Shown here piece by piece: positions 18,111-26,961 of a DNA stretch of 64,000 nt. Origin of the DNA: Prevotella corporis DSM 18810 = JCM 8529. Lineage in GTDB: Bacteria; Bacteroidota; Bacteroidia; Bacteroidales; Bacteroidaceae. Under the pieces are notes generated by a model. That model was not told the origin of the DNA and did no database searches. It was given only the letters and a program-made list of their open reading frames with translations. Made by a program: the position numbers and the translations under genes. The DNA lies in contig NZ_AUME01000007.1 of the NCBI RefSeq assembly GCF_000430525.1, positions 47,168 to 111,167 on the forward strand, in the 5' to 3' direction. Within the stretch, counting starts at the first letter, position 1. Each line of letters starts with the position of its first letter.

Positions 18111-19073
18111 ATGAGAGTTTACGCATTCGACTTTGACGGAACACTGACTAAAAAAGACACATTCATTGAATTTATCGAGTATGTGAAAGGCTATGGTAAA
18201 ACTTTTTGGGGATTTTTCCTCTTCTCACCAATCCTCATACTCATGAAATTGAAACTTTACCCCAACTGGAAGGCAAAGCAACAGGTGTTCGCTTGGTTTT
18301 TCAAAGGCATGCCAATCGATGAATTCGATGATTATTGCCAAAAATTTGCTCGCGACCGACAGAAAATTATACGTCCTGGAGGACTGGAAGTTATAAGGAA
18401 AGCGATTGCCGAAGGCGACAATGTAGTAGTCATTACGGCAAGTATTGAAAATTGGGTGAGGCCCTTTTTCAAGGAATTTGGCGATTCAGTGCAAACAGAA
18501 GGAACACAAATAGCAGTCCGTCACGACACTATAACAGGCGATTTCCTGACAAAAAATTGCTATGGGGAAGAGAAATTGAAACGCCTTCTACAGGTTTTTC
18601 CCTACCGCCACTCCTATCAACTAATAGCATTCGGCGACAGCAGTGGCGACAGGCATCTGCTTTCAGAAGCGGATGAAGCACATTTCCAACCATTCAGAAG
18701 CAAAAGACGGGTGCAGATGGGCGAGATAGTTCGCTTCGGCATGGTAGGAATCCTCGCAACTGCCATACAGTATGGAATTTATCTGTTATTCTTAAGATGG
18801 GCCGAGCCACGCATTTCCAATACTATTGGCTATGCCGTCAGTTTTGTTTTCAACTATTTTGCGTCCACCTATTTTACATTCAGGGTGAAATCAACTGCCC
18901 GTCGGGGAGCCGGCTTTGCCTTTTCACATCTTGTCAACTACTTACTGCAAACAGGAACGCTCTCCCTTTTCCTATTGATGGGTTTGCAAAAAGAGTATGC
19001 AATGATACCTGTCTTCGGTATTTGCGTACCTATCAACTTTCTTTTGGTCAGGACTTTTCTCAAGAAGAAATAG
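18111..19073 (+). CDS. HAD-IB phosphatase fused to a GtrA-type flippase domain
   Basis: Residues 1-195 form a HAD phosphatase: DFDGTLT at 7-13 with both nucleophile and acid Asp, TAS at 109-111, and GDSSGD at 175-180. Residues 205-318 form a four-span GtrA domain (EIVRFGMVGILATAIQYGIY, then SNTIGYAVSFVFNYFASTYF). GtrA proteins are thought to flip polyprenyl-phosphate sugars. The gene starts one base after the UbiA-like gene. A one-chain enzyme that removes the phosphate from polyprenyl-phospho-ribose phosphate and flips the product would be logical here; this is inference from domain order and context. Confidence 0.85.
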   Translation: MRVYAFDFDGTLTKKDTFIEFIEYVKGYGKTFWGFFLFSPILILMKLKLYPNWKAKQQVFAWFFKGMPIDEFDDYCQKFARDRQKIIRPGGLEVIRKAIAEGDNVVVITASIENWVRPFFKEFGDSVQTEGTQIAVRHDTITGDFLTKNCYGEEKLKRLLQVFPYRHSYQLIAFGDSSGDRHLLSEADEAHFQPFRSKRRVQMGEIVRFGMVGILATAIQYGIYLLFLRWAEPRISNTIGYAVSFVFNYFASTYFTFRVKSTARRGAGFAFSHLVNYLLQTGTLSLFLLMGLQKEYAMIPVFGICVPINFLLVRTFLKKK

Positions 19074-19634
19074 GTAAAACGGGCTTTTCCCATTCCAATT
19101 CGCCCACAGAATCTGAGCCAAAGCAAGTTATGTCTTATCTATTCATTGCAGATGAAGGTACTTTCTTGTTTCATTCCTCGAAAATAGAAGATACCTACTT
19201 GCAATAGTGACCTTAAGATTTTTATTATTTAATCTATAGGTGCTCAACTTTCACTTTTCGAAAGCTCACCTTTTGCAATGCGATAGGTCATGAATGACAG
19301 TGCAAAAGGTCACCTTTTACATCACGATTGGTACCACATTGACTATCAGTACATTACAGAGCACCCTCTCTTCTCTGTTTTTGTCATATAAAAGCGTGGC
19401 AATGGCGAGGCCACACATGTTCGATTTCAAGGTTTTATTCGCCGTAAGATATCTCAAGCGAAACGTTATAGAATGTAGTTATGTGAAGATAAAATTAGCA
19501 TCCAATCATGAGATTTGTCCTATTTTGCATACGCCTCCACACAACAATTCAGCACACTGCAGACTTTCTTTATCCCACAGGCTTATAAATCACAGATTTT
19601 TATGTAAATTTGCAGAATCAAACAGATTTGATAG
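19074..19634. other. Intergenic region after the HAD-GtrA gene
   Basis: These 561 bases contain the repeat array at 19261-19326 with decayed units before it (near 19204 and 19236). A -7 box TAAATTTG at 19605-19612 for the next gene is also present. I see no gene. The gap suggests that the two DUF6080-like genes and the GT2 form a separate transcription unit. Confidence 0.6.
19261..19326. repeat. 22-bp periodic array, copy C (3 units)
   Basis: Units start at 19261, 19283 and 19305. Cores 1 and 3 are AAAGCTCACCTTTTG and AAAGGTCACCTTTTA; the middle one is decayed (ATAGGTCATGAATGA) but keeps the exact spacing. Looser matches upstream at about 19204 and 19236 suggest that the array was once longer. 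Confidence 0.85.
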
Positions 19635-20981
19635 ATGTCGGCATTAGGAATCTTTAAAGTCAAAAAGGAAGAGCGATGGTTAGCACTGGCAATGCTATTG
19701 GTGTTCATTTCGTTCAATGCGCTCCTCATTGGAAGCCATTATGGTGTCTATACGATGGGGGCGCACGATGGTTTTTGGACCATTTTCACGAAGAACTTCA
19801 GAATGTCAGGCTACGACAATTGGTCGTGGATAACCATTTCAGGAATGCGTATCCACTTCGAGACATCGCGACACCCACTCTACCTGACCTTACTCTACCC
19901 CATGTACCTGGTGAATCATTGGCTCATCTACAACGTGGGTACGAACTTCGCTGTTTTTTTCATGGCTTTCGTCATTGTGATATCGGCCTTCTATTCGGTC
20001 ATTTTCATGTATCGCATACTCAGAGAGGTGCTTCAGCTGAGCCGATTTGATGCCACTTTGCTCACCCTACTGATGTTTTCATTCGCCCACGTCATGGTTC
20101 CGACGATGGTTCCCGACCATTTCATCATCTCGATGATGCTCCTGCTAATGACATTCTACATCAGCGGAATGAAAATGAGAAAGGGTCGGTTGCTGCGCCC
20201 GTGGCAAACGGCCGTCCTCCTATTCTTCACTGCGGGCATGGCCACGTCGAATGGTATCAAAACACTGATAGCAAGCCTTTTCACCAATGGCAAAAGAACT
20301 TTTCACCCCAAATTTATTTTACTCGGAATCGTGCTGCCCGTCGCCACGCTCATTGGAATCCAACAGTGGCAGTACTATGCGCTTGAAGTGCCACAGAAAG
20401 AGGTAATTCGCAATATTGAGATAAAAAGCAAGCAAAAGAATCCCGAAAAGGTTAAATCTTACACCAAGCAACGAACAGAATGGCTCAACCAACATACGGG
20501 GGAGAACATGAGCGAGGGAGTAATCGGAAAGCTTATGGATATCTCAACTCCGCGAATGGAAACACTTATTGAAAATTTCTTTGGCGAATCCATACAACTC
20601 CACCAACAACACCTTCTCAAAGACGTCTCTTGGGATAGGCCCATATTTGTAAAATATAATTGGACAGCCAACTATATCATTGAAGGTATCATCGTTCTTT
20701 TGTTCATTTTGGGCGGTTTTATCGGACGAAGAGAGCGATTTTTCCAAATGTTGCTTCTTTGTTTCTCATGCGACATTGCCTTGCACCTCATCCTCGGATT
20801 TGGCATCAATGAAGTCTATATCATGACAACGGGTTGGATCTTCATCGTTCCGATAGCTTTCGCCTACTTGCTGCAGATTCTTGCATTTGCCCCGCGGCGT
20901 ATTTTCAGATTTCTTTTACTCGCTCTGACCGCCTGGCTGTGGGTGTATAATGGAGGACAAATCATTGATTATCTGATATGA
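19635..20981 (+). CDS. DUF6080-like multi-span membrane protein (first copy)
   Basis: This 448-residue protein has about ten hydrophobic spans. Its N-terminus (FKVKKEERWLALAMLL) and a loop with RHPLYLTLLYPMYLVNH resemble the polytopic GT-C type of glycosyltransferases, and overall it looks like the Bacteroidota DUF6080 family. A long basic extracytoplasmic loop at about 255-310 ends in ISTPRMETLIENFFGESIQLH, a segment repeated in the next gene. A catalytic Asp pair typical of GT-C proteins is not obvious, so glycosyltransferase activity is a guess. It starts after a -7 box TAAATTTG (19605-19612) and overlaps its paralogue by ATGA. Confidence 0.7.
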   Translation: MSALGIFKVKKEERWLALAMLLVFISFNALLIGSHYGVYTMGAHDGFWTIFTKNFRMSGYDNWSWITISGMRIHFETSRHPLYLTLLYPMYLVNHWLIYNVGTNFAVFFMAFVIVISAFYSVIFMYRILREVLQLSRFDATLLTLLMFSFAHVMVPTMVPDHFIISMMLLLMTFYISGMKMRKGRLLRPWQTAVLLFFTAGMATSNGIKTLIASLFTNGKRTFHPKFILLGIVLPVATLIGIQQWQYYALEVPQKEVIRNIEIKSKQKNPEKVKSYTKQRTEWLNQHTGENMSEGVIGKLMDISTPRMETLIENFFGESIQLHQQHLLKDVSWDRPIFVKYNWTANYIIEGIIVLLFILGGFIGRRERFFQMLLLCFSCDIALHLILGFGINEVYIMTTGWIFIVPIAFAYLLQILAFAPRRIFRFLLLALTAWLWVYNGGQIIDYLI

Positions 20982-22411
20982 GCATAGCAGACTTGTTTAA
21001 AATAAAGAAAGACGAACGATTGGCGGGTGGACTTTTTCTCCTCTGGCAGATAATCCTCAATGCGTTGGTGATAGTACGTTATTTCCCATCGTTCTCACAT
21101 CCGTCGAGCGACTATTACAAGCTGTTCATCAAAGGTTTTCATCTCTCCGGCTTTGATCCACTCACCTATTGTGTCGTTTCTAACTGGTACACCAGCTTTG
21201 ATGTGCACCGCCATCCCCTTCTGGCCTTTTTCTACTATCCAGCCTACGTTGTCAACAGTACACTGATAAGCGTCACGGGGCTTAATTTTGCCCAAATCAT
21301 CGTGGCCATTGTGCTCATCACCAGCAGTTTCTACGCTTTCATCCTGTTGATGCGAATATTTCGTGAGCTGATAGGTCTCGAACGAAACGATGCTGTTGTG
21401 CTTTCGTTTCTTCTTTTCTCATTCTCACACATCATGATCGCAGCCATCAGCCCCGACCACTTCATTATTTCGCTTTTCGTGCTGGTGCTTACCATCTACA
21501 TTGCGGGCAAACAGATGAAGGAAAAGCGAAAAATGAAGAAGTGGCAGACCATTCTCCTATTTGTAATCACTGCCGGAATATCGCTCAACAATGGGCTCAA
21601 GATCTTCATAGCCAATTTTTTCACACGCGGAAAATCATTCTTCAATCCATGGAACCTTATTTTTGCGATACTGTTGCCTGCCTCAGCCATGTGGTTATTT
21701 GGAGAATGGGAGTACAGGACTTATGTTAACGATTCTGTAAAAGAACGCAAACAGAAACAAGCCAAGGCTGTCAAGGAAGAAAAAGAACGGATGTTCACGG
21801 CTTTCAAAGACACAACCACACTGAAAGACAGCACCAAAATTTCCAATTCGTTTAAACAAATATGGAAGGAACACCGACAGGCCGTGCTAAGAAAGCGCGC
21901 CAACAAGCCGGCAAACCGCCACACAGGAAAACCTATCAGCAAGAATAGTTTCATGATTTGGACAGACATCACGACACCAAGAATGGAAACGGCAATCGAT
22001 AATCTGTTCGGAGAGTCCATCCAACTTCACCAGAAACACACCTTGGAGGATGTTTTGGTCAGCCGTCCGGTAATAGTCGGCTACGATTGGATATGGAATT
22101 ATATTGTCGAAGGACTGATTTTCCTCCTTTTCATCGTTGGATTGTGGTGCGGAAGGCACAGCAAACTCATGTGGATGGTATTCTCTTTTGCCACCATGGA
22201 CATGGTTCTGCATATGGGACTTGGGTTCGGAATTCCCGAAATCTACATCATGGCCGCACATTGGATTTATGTCATCCCCATCAGCATGGGCTTTTTAATG
22301 AAGGCTGTTAATGGAAAGTATCGGCAGGGACTACGTTTCACGCTGTATTCGCTCACGGCTTATCTCACGGTTTATAACGTTTACCTGCTCGTTGACTATC
22401 TTTACCTATAA
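20978..22411 (+). CDS. DUF6080-like multi-span membrane protein (second copy)
   Basis: This 477-residue protein is a paralogue of the gene upstream: shared features are FKIKKDERLAGG near the start, RHPLLAFFYYPAYVVN, SFSHIMIAAISPDHFIISL, and ITTPRMETAIDNLFGESIQLH after the large loop. The loop (about 245-320) is longer and strongly basic (KERKQKQAKAVKEEKERM). It is followed 3 bases later by a GT2 gene. Tandem, translationally coupled paralogues suggest two related steps, or a heterodimer, in building the same glycan. The function is unproven. Confidence 0.7.
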   Translation: MSIADLFKIKKDERLAGGLFLLWQIILNALVIVRYFPSFSHPSSDYYKLFIKGFHLSGFDPLTYCVVSNWYTSFDVHRHPLLAFFYYPAYVVNSTLISVTGLNFAQIIVAIVLITSSFYAFILLMRIFRELIGLERNDAVVLSFLLFSFSHIMIAAISPDHFIISLFVLVLTIYIAGKQMKEKRKMKKWQTILLFVITAGISLNNGLKIFIANFFTRGKSFFNPWNLIFAILLPASAMWLFGEWEYRTYVNDSVKERKQKQAKAVKEEKERMFTAFKDTTTLKDSTKISNSFKQIWKEHRQAVLRKRANKPANRHTGKPISKNSFMIWTDITTPRMETAIDNLFGESIQLHQKHTLEDVLVSRPVIVGYDWIWNYIVEGLIFLLFIVGLWCGRHSKLMWMVFSFATMDMVLHMGLGFGIPEIYIMAAHWIYVIPISMGFLMKAVNGKYRQGLRFTLYSLTAYLTVYNVYLLVDYLYL

Positions 22412-22414
22412 AAT

Positions 22415-23377
22415 ATGGAAGAAAAGCCCAGCGTTTCCGTCGTCATGTGTACCTACAACGGTGCAAAATTCATACGCGAGCAAATAGCGTCCATCTTGCA
22501 ACAGACCTATCCTCTGCACGAAATCATCATACAGGATGACAATTCCGATGACGAAACGTGGAGCATACTGTCGGAATGCGCAGCTCGAAATCCAAAGATA
22601 ACCATCTATTCCAACGAGGAAAAGCACGGAGTCAACGGCAATTTTCTTTCAGCCATGAAGCGGGCGAGCGGCGATTTCATTGCCATTGCCGACCAAGACG
22701 ACATTTGGGAGACCGACAAGATAGATATCCAAATGAAAGCTATTGGCAAAAATCTCCTCTGCAGCGGACATTCGAGGCCATTCTCTACAGACGATGCCTT
22801 TGCATACTTTGACGAACGGCACAGAAACGTGAATGTCATCCGCATGATGTTCCTTGGCTTGCCCGGACACACGATGCTCCTCAGACGTGAGTTGATGGAG
22901 CAACTGCCCGACAGTAGCCATCCCATTTTCGAATACTCGATGTACGACGCAGCCCTGTCGATTATCGCTGCCGCGCACGGACGAATCATATATGTGGATA
23001 AGATTCTGGTAAATTTCCGCCGACACACAGCAGCCACAACCTATAACAACTACAGTAGGAATCTTCCCACTTGGAGAAATGCACTCGGCAGTCTGATTTG
23101 GGGATGCAGAAACTATCGAAAGACGAGAGAGAGGATACATCCGCTGTTCGAAGCGAAGCTGAAACTGCTGCAAAACATCCATACCGACAACGCCGACTTG
23201 AAGGAAGCAAGGAAAATCATGGAGCTGGAAACAAGCTACAGCTTATCTGCTTTCGTCCGATTGCAGTACCATTGTATCAAGAACAGCCGAAAACTATTCC
23301 ACACCGAGGGCAAAGGATTTGTCAGAATAGTGCGGGCTGCGCTCTATCCCGTCATGCAATTACAAATGTACCGTTAA
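22415..23377 (+). CDS. Family 2 glycosyltransferase
   Basis: This 320-residue protein has the GT-A fold start VSVVMCTYNGAKFIREQI (residues 7-24), the base-binding DDNSDDET (41-48) and the metal-binding DQDD (93-96). It resembles rhamnosyl- or galactofuranosyl-type GT2 enzymes that act at the inner face of the membrane on a lipid-linked acceptor. No membrane span is seen. It starts 3 bases after the second DUF6080-like gene and its last 4 bases overlap the end of the convergent flippase gene, so no terminator fits between them. Confidence 0.9.
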   Translation: MEEKPSVSVVMCTYNGAKFIREQIASILQQTYPLHEIIIQDDNSDDETWSILSECAARNPKITIYSNEEKHGVNGNFLSAMKRASGDFIAIADQDDIWETDKIDIQMKAIGKNLLCSGHSRPFSTDDAFAYFDERHRNVNVIRMMFLGLPGHTMLLRRELMEQLPDSSHPIFEYSMYDAALSIIAAAHGRIIYVDKILVNFRRHTAATTYNNYSRNLPTWRNALGSLIWGCRNYRKTRERIHPLFEAKLKLLQNIHTDNADLKEARKIMELETSYSLSAFVRLQYHCIKNSRKLFHTEGKGFVRIVRAALYPVMQLQMYR

Positions 23378-24816
23378 CCTTTGTTCCGTCTGAAATAACC
23401 AATACACTCATCGAGCATCCTTGAGCCAGTAAGCTTCATCACCAATAAATAGAGTAAGCCTGCAACAACGATTCGCATCAACAGAAGAACGACGAGATTT
23501 GAGACTGGCATAGTCAAGAAATAGGTTGCCACCATAACGGCAAGAGTGATGAGAAGATAGGGGCAAATATCAAGCATCACATCAAAAAGCCTCACCCCTA
23601 TCTCACGATTGGCAAAATATTGCCAGACAAAAAGCCAGAGGATGTTGACTGCCGTATAGACACTCACCATGAAAACAATGCCCTTGGCGTAACAACCGGC
23701 CATCAAACCAATCTGCAGCACTATCAGGGCAATCGTGCACCACATATATATATCAGACTTTCCACGGCTGATCATGAGGTTCTGATACAAAGTATAGAAA
23801 GGCAGGAAAGCACCACTGACACAAAGTATCTGCAAAAGAGGGATACTGTCCATCCACTTTTCTGACACCAGAACGATAATAAACTCATGGGCAACCATCG
23901 CCAGTCCGAACATCGCCGGGAAGGCAAGAAATGCCGTGAACCGCAGCATCTTACGGAAAACAGCCACCTGCCGCTCACGGTCGTTGTTCACTTCAACGAG
24001 GATAGGCTGTGCAACTTGCGCCGTAGTTCCCGAAACCAATGTACTCGCCATGTTGTCCCACTTGAAGGCCTGTGTGAAATTACCCACGGCATTGGCCGGA
24101 TAAAGACGGCCAAAGATGACTGTGAGGAAGTTTTGGCTGACAGTGTTGACAACTGTTGTGATAAGAATCTTGTAACTAAAAGAAAACATCTTGCGAATCG
24201 GTGTAAAATCGACTCTCAACGACGGTCTCCAAGGCACGAGCAGAAACCTTCCGAGACTCGTCAGCGCAATATAAAGCATCTGTTGCCAAGCCAAACTCCA
24301 GTAAGCATAGCCCTTCAGTGCGAGGATGATGCCCACTGCACCTGACACGAGCAGCGAAAGGGTACGTAAAATGGCCGTCTCCTTCACCATCAGGTTTTTG
24401 AAAAGGTAAGCCGTCGGTGCAGTTCCAATGGCCGAAAACAAAAGAGTGGCAAAGATAAAACGCGACAAATCAATCAGTTCGGCATGATGGAAAAAATCGG
24501 CGATGAGTGGTGCACATAGGAAAAGCACGATATAGGAACACCAGCTCACAAGAGTGCTAAACCAAAAAACAGCATTATAGTCGTTGTCGGTAGCCTTTTC
24601 AAGGTTGGCCAGTGCCGAAGTGAACCCGCTCTCCTGCAAGGCTGCTGCAACAGCGGTGAAAATAGCCAACATTCCCACAAGTCCGTAGTCAGAAGTGGAA
24701 AGAATACGACTCAGGCAAACTCCAATAACGGCGTTGAGAATCTGCATTGCGCCACTGTTCAATGCGCCCCAAAAGAGTCCCTTGGCTGTTTTTTCCTTCA
24801 ATGTTTGCTGTGTCAT
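23374..24816 (-). CDS. Wzx-type polysaccharide flippase
   Basis: This 480-residue protein has twelve or more hydrophobic spans and belongs to the MVF/MATE-like polysaccharide exporter group (RfbX/TuaB type). The N-terminus reads GLFWGALNSGAMQILNAVIG and later SDYGLVGMLAIFTAVAAALQ, typical of the family. It moves undecaprenyl-linked oligosaccharide across the inner membrane. It is encoded opposite to the GT2 gene with a 4-base tail-to-tail overlap and has its own promoter. It probably exports the glycan assembled by the neighbouring plus-strand genes. Confidence 0.88.
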   Translation of the reverse strand: MTQQTLKEKTAKGLFWGALNSGAMQILNAVIGVCLSRILSTSDYGLVGMLAIFTAVAAALQESGFTSALANLEKATDNDYNAVFWFSTLVSWCSYIVLFLCAPLIADFFHHAELIDLSRFIFATLLFSAIGTAPTAYLFKNLMVKETAILRTLSLLVSGAVGIILALKGYAYWSLAWQQMLYIALTSLGRFLLVPWRPSLRVDFTPIRKMFSFSYKILITTVVNTVSQNFLTVIFGRLYPANAVGNFTQAFKWDNMASTLVSGTTAQVAQPILVEVNNDRERQVAVFRKMLRFTAFLAFPAMFGLAMVAHEFIIVLVSEKWMDSIPLLQILCVSGAFLPFYTLYQNLMISRGKSDIYMWCTIALIVLQIGLMAGCYAKGIVFMVSVYTAVNILWLFVWQYFANREIGVRLFDVMLDICPYLLITLAVMVATYFLTMPVSNLVVLLLMRIVVAGLLYLLVMKLTGSRMLDECIGYFRRNKG

Positions 24817-24832
24817 TGCTTGCTATTTGCTG

Positions 24833-24863
24833 CAAAAATACGACTATTTGTTTATTCTGCAAA
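24833..24863 (-). promoter_or_regulatory. Promoter of the wzx-type gene
   Basis: On the minus strand TTTG (24863-24860), 19 bases and TATTTTTG (24840-24833) match the consensus. The start codon at 24816 follows 17 bases later. Confidence 0.65.
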
Positions 24864-24930
24864 GGGAAAGGCTGCTTTTCGAACTTATAATTAATAGGAA
24901 TTTAGAACTATTCTCATGAAAGAAGAACGC

Positions 24931-25740
24931 TTATTTGGTATTGATACCATATCCAAACAATGCGAAATCGCCTCTCAAAGGGTCATCTGGAAAAATCCTC
25001 AGCAACTTGTCTGTCAGCCGGCGGGCAACCACCATGCTCACCGACTTACCTTCGATGAGCCCCAACCTAAGACCCTGATTGAGCACATGGGTGTCGAGAG
25101 GTATTATCAACGACTTTTTGTCGATGAAATCGGCCCAAATTCCCAAATCCACTGGCGAAGAATTGCGCACCATCCACCTAAGAAACATACACACACGCTT
25201 GCAACAAGATTGTGTATTCTGTGGCACAATTCCTTTAATTTGCCTATCGGAAAAATAGCTACAAAGGCTCTCAATGGCATCAATGGCGTGGATTTCAGAT
25301 ATCTGTTGTCGATTTTCGGTCGTCAGACAGTTTTCCACGGCATACTTTCGATGAACAAAAGCCTCTATATAGTTTCGCAAGCTCCCGTACTCCAATAACA
25401 TTTCACGAAGAGCTTGGAAAAAATCAAGCATCATCCGATTGGTATATAATCGATAAAAACAGGCGGAATCATCGGGAATATCACGTTGAAAAGCACCCGT
25501 CGAAATCCATTCATAGGGCTCTCCGTGGGCACTATCGAGCAGAAACTGGATTCGTGGCATGAATACCGTTCGCGAACCATAACTCAAACAGGAGGCGATG
25601 AATGCCATCGTCTCCTGATTCCGTTCACCCTTCACCTGATGCATGAACCACGAAGGGTCGCCATGGATAAATTCACGGCATTCGTATAGCTGGGCATAGG
25701 CTTGGAGATCTTGTCGTACTTTTGCAGTGACTCGCTTCAA
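24931..25740 (-). CDS. TIGR02757/DUF2400 family protein
   Basis: This 269-residue protein belongs to the TIGR02757 family found mainly in Bacteroidota. Visible family features are FIHGDPSWFMHQV near residue 24, MAFIASCLSYGSR near 44, RVCMFLRWMVRNSSPVDLGIW near 181 and IIPLDTHVLNQGLRLGL near 212. The last two resemble the helix-hairpin region of DNA glycosylase-like folds, but no activity is known. It starts 20 bases after the end of bcp and is probably cotranscribed with it. Confidence 0.88.
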   Translation of the reverse strand: MKRVTAKVRQDLQAYAQLYECREFIHGDPSWFMHQVKGERNQETMAFIASCLSYGSRTVFMPRIQFLLDSAHGEPYEWISTGAFQRDIPDDSACFYRLYTNRMMLDFFQALREMLLEYGSLRNYIEAFVHRKYAVENCLTTENRQQISEIHAIDAIESLCSYFSDRQIKGIVPQNTQSCCKRVCMFLRWMVRNSSPVDLGIWADFIDKKSLIIPLDTHVLNQGLRLGLIEGKSVSMVVARRLTDKLLRIFPDDPLRGDFALFGYGINTK

Positions 25741-25760
25741 ATCGACAACCTTCTTATGCC

Positions 25761-26228
25761 TTATTTCTGCTCGGCAGCAGCCAGAATCTGCTCAGCGTGC
25801 TCCTTAACCTTGATTTGTTTGGGAGTGAAAATCTCCTCTACCGTTCCGTCTGTTCCGATAATGAACGTTGTTCGGAAAGTACCCATGTAGCTGCGACCAT
25901 ACATTTTCTTTTCGCCGTACACTCCAAATGCCTCGTTTAGCTTTTTGTCAACGTCAGCAATCAGAGGAAAGGGCAGATCGTACTTCTCTATAAACTTCTT
26001 GTGCGATTTCTCATCCTGAACACTCACGCCTACCACGGCATAGCCTCGCTTCATCATCAGCTCGTAGTTGTCGCGTAGGTTGCAGGCTTGCGACGTACAT
26101 CCAGGAGTAGAATCCTTTGGATAGAAGTAGAGAACCAACTTCTTCCCCTTGAAATCGCTGAGTGATATTTGCTTTCCATCTTGATCTGTGCCAAGTATTT
26201 CCGGCACCTTATCTCCTATTTCCATCAT
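25761..26228 (-). CDS. bcp: Thioredoxin-dependent thiol peroxidase (Bcp/PrxQ)
   Basis: This 155-residue peroxiredoxin reduces hydrogen peroxide and organic peroxides using thioredoxin. The active site FYPKDSTPGCTSQACNLRD lies at about residues 35-53, with the peroxidatic Cys44 and a second Cys at 49, the spacing of the PrxQ type with an intramolecular disulfide. YGRSYMGTFRTTFIIG is also typical. Two ATG codons in a row begin the gene; I use the first. A TATCTTTG box (minus strand 26261-26254) lies about 26 bases upstream. It guards an anaerobe against oxygen exposure. Confidence 0.95.
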   Translation of the reverse strand: MMEIGDKVPEILGTDQDGKQISLSDFKGKKLVLYFYPKDSTPGCTSQACNLRDNYELMMKRGYAVVGVSVQDEKSHKKFIEKYDLPFPLIADVDKKLNEAFGVYGEKKMYGRSYMGTFRTTFIIGTDGTVEEIFTPKQIKVKEHAEQILAAAEQK

Positions 26229-26438
26229 GATTTTTAATTTTTAAATGTTATTGCAAAGATAGAAAATTATTCCCATATAAAGCTAAATCAAACCATTTTA
26301 TCTCCCTTTGATTGTATTGAGATGACATTAAATTCCCAAAAACTTATCGCAATCAACCGTAGATTTATGTCTCGATAGACTGCCACTTACCAAATATGAC
26401 CGCACACTTACAAGTCAATGCCAAGCAACGGCAATCTA

Positions 26439-26504
26439 AAAGGTGACCTTTCGGTCGGCGAAACCTTACCTTTTATCTTGCGAAAGTTCACCTTTTGAAA
26501 TTCC
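26439..26504. repeat. 22-bp periodic array, copy D (3 units)
   Basis: Units start at 26439, 26461 and 26483 with cores AAAGGTGACCTTTCG, AAACCTTACCTTTTA and AAAGTTCACCTTTTG. The array lies upstream of bcp and about 80 bases downstream of the candidate RNA's terminator. Confidence 0.88.
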
Positions 26505-26582
26505 ATTCCAACAAGCTTGATTTCCAACAGTTTACAGACACAATCCTACTTACACCTTAAGACGTCGACGAAGACAAGGTAT

Positions 26583-26624
26583 ATAAAACAAAATAGTCTA
26601 TATCTGCTCACGCAGATATAGACT
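26583..26624 (-). terminator. Strong intrinsic terminator of the small RNA
   Basis: AGTCTATATCTGC and GCAGATATAGACT form a perfect 13-bp stem with a 4-base loop (26595-26624). On the minus strand ATTTTGTTTTAT follows. Confidence 0.85.
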
Positions 26625-26771
26625 TTGCCACTTAACTAAATAACTCAAAAAATTACTTGACTCAATTCTCATTGGCTCATTATCGTCACGAGAACTTACC
26701 AACTACATTTGTTTGACTATTAACTTACTAATAACTATTTCGTCTGTTGTTAATCAAATAATTTGAATTGA
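26583..26771 (-). ncRNA. Candidate small RNA, possibly 6S-like (Bacteroidales-1 type)
   Basis: A consensus promoter on the minus strand and a strong terminator frame about 190 bases with no ORF. The two ends of the RNA can pair: the 5' stretch AATTCAAATTATTTGA and the 3' stretch TCAAGTAATTTTTTGAGTT form about 16 bp with a small bulge, and TTCTC/GAGAA pair further inside. A long rod closed by its own ends, of about this size, is the design of 6S RNA, and the Rfam Bacteroidales-1 motif is described as such an RNA with a Bacteroidota promoter and a terminator. The identification is inference; the promoter, pairing and terminator are seen directly. Confidence 0.55.
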
Positions 26772-26776
26772 TATTA

Positions 26777-26807
26777 CAAAGGTATTAATTTTTCTATCAA
26801 CAACAAA
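26777..26807 (-). promoter_or_regulatory. Promoter of the candidate small RNA
   Basis: On the minus strand TTTG (26807-26804), 19 bases and TACCTTTG (26784-26777) match the phylum consensus exactly. No coding gene follows it. Confidence 0.7.
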
Positions 26808-26961
26808 CTTTTTATGGATTATTTTTTCTTAAACATGACAAATTGCTGGTTATAATATCATTAATGGTGCATAATTTGGTGTTTTTATCCTCTTTATTAG
26901 ATATTTTGTATTATTTAACACTGCATTTAAATACTTTTCGGAAGAATGAAATTCCATTTTG

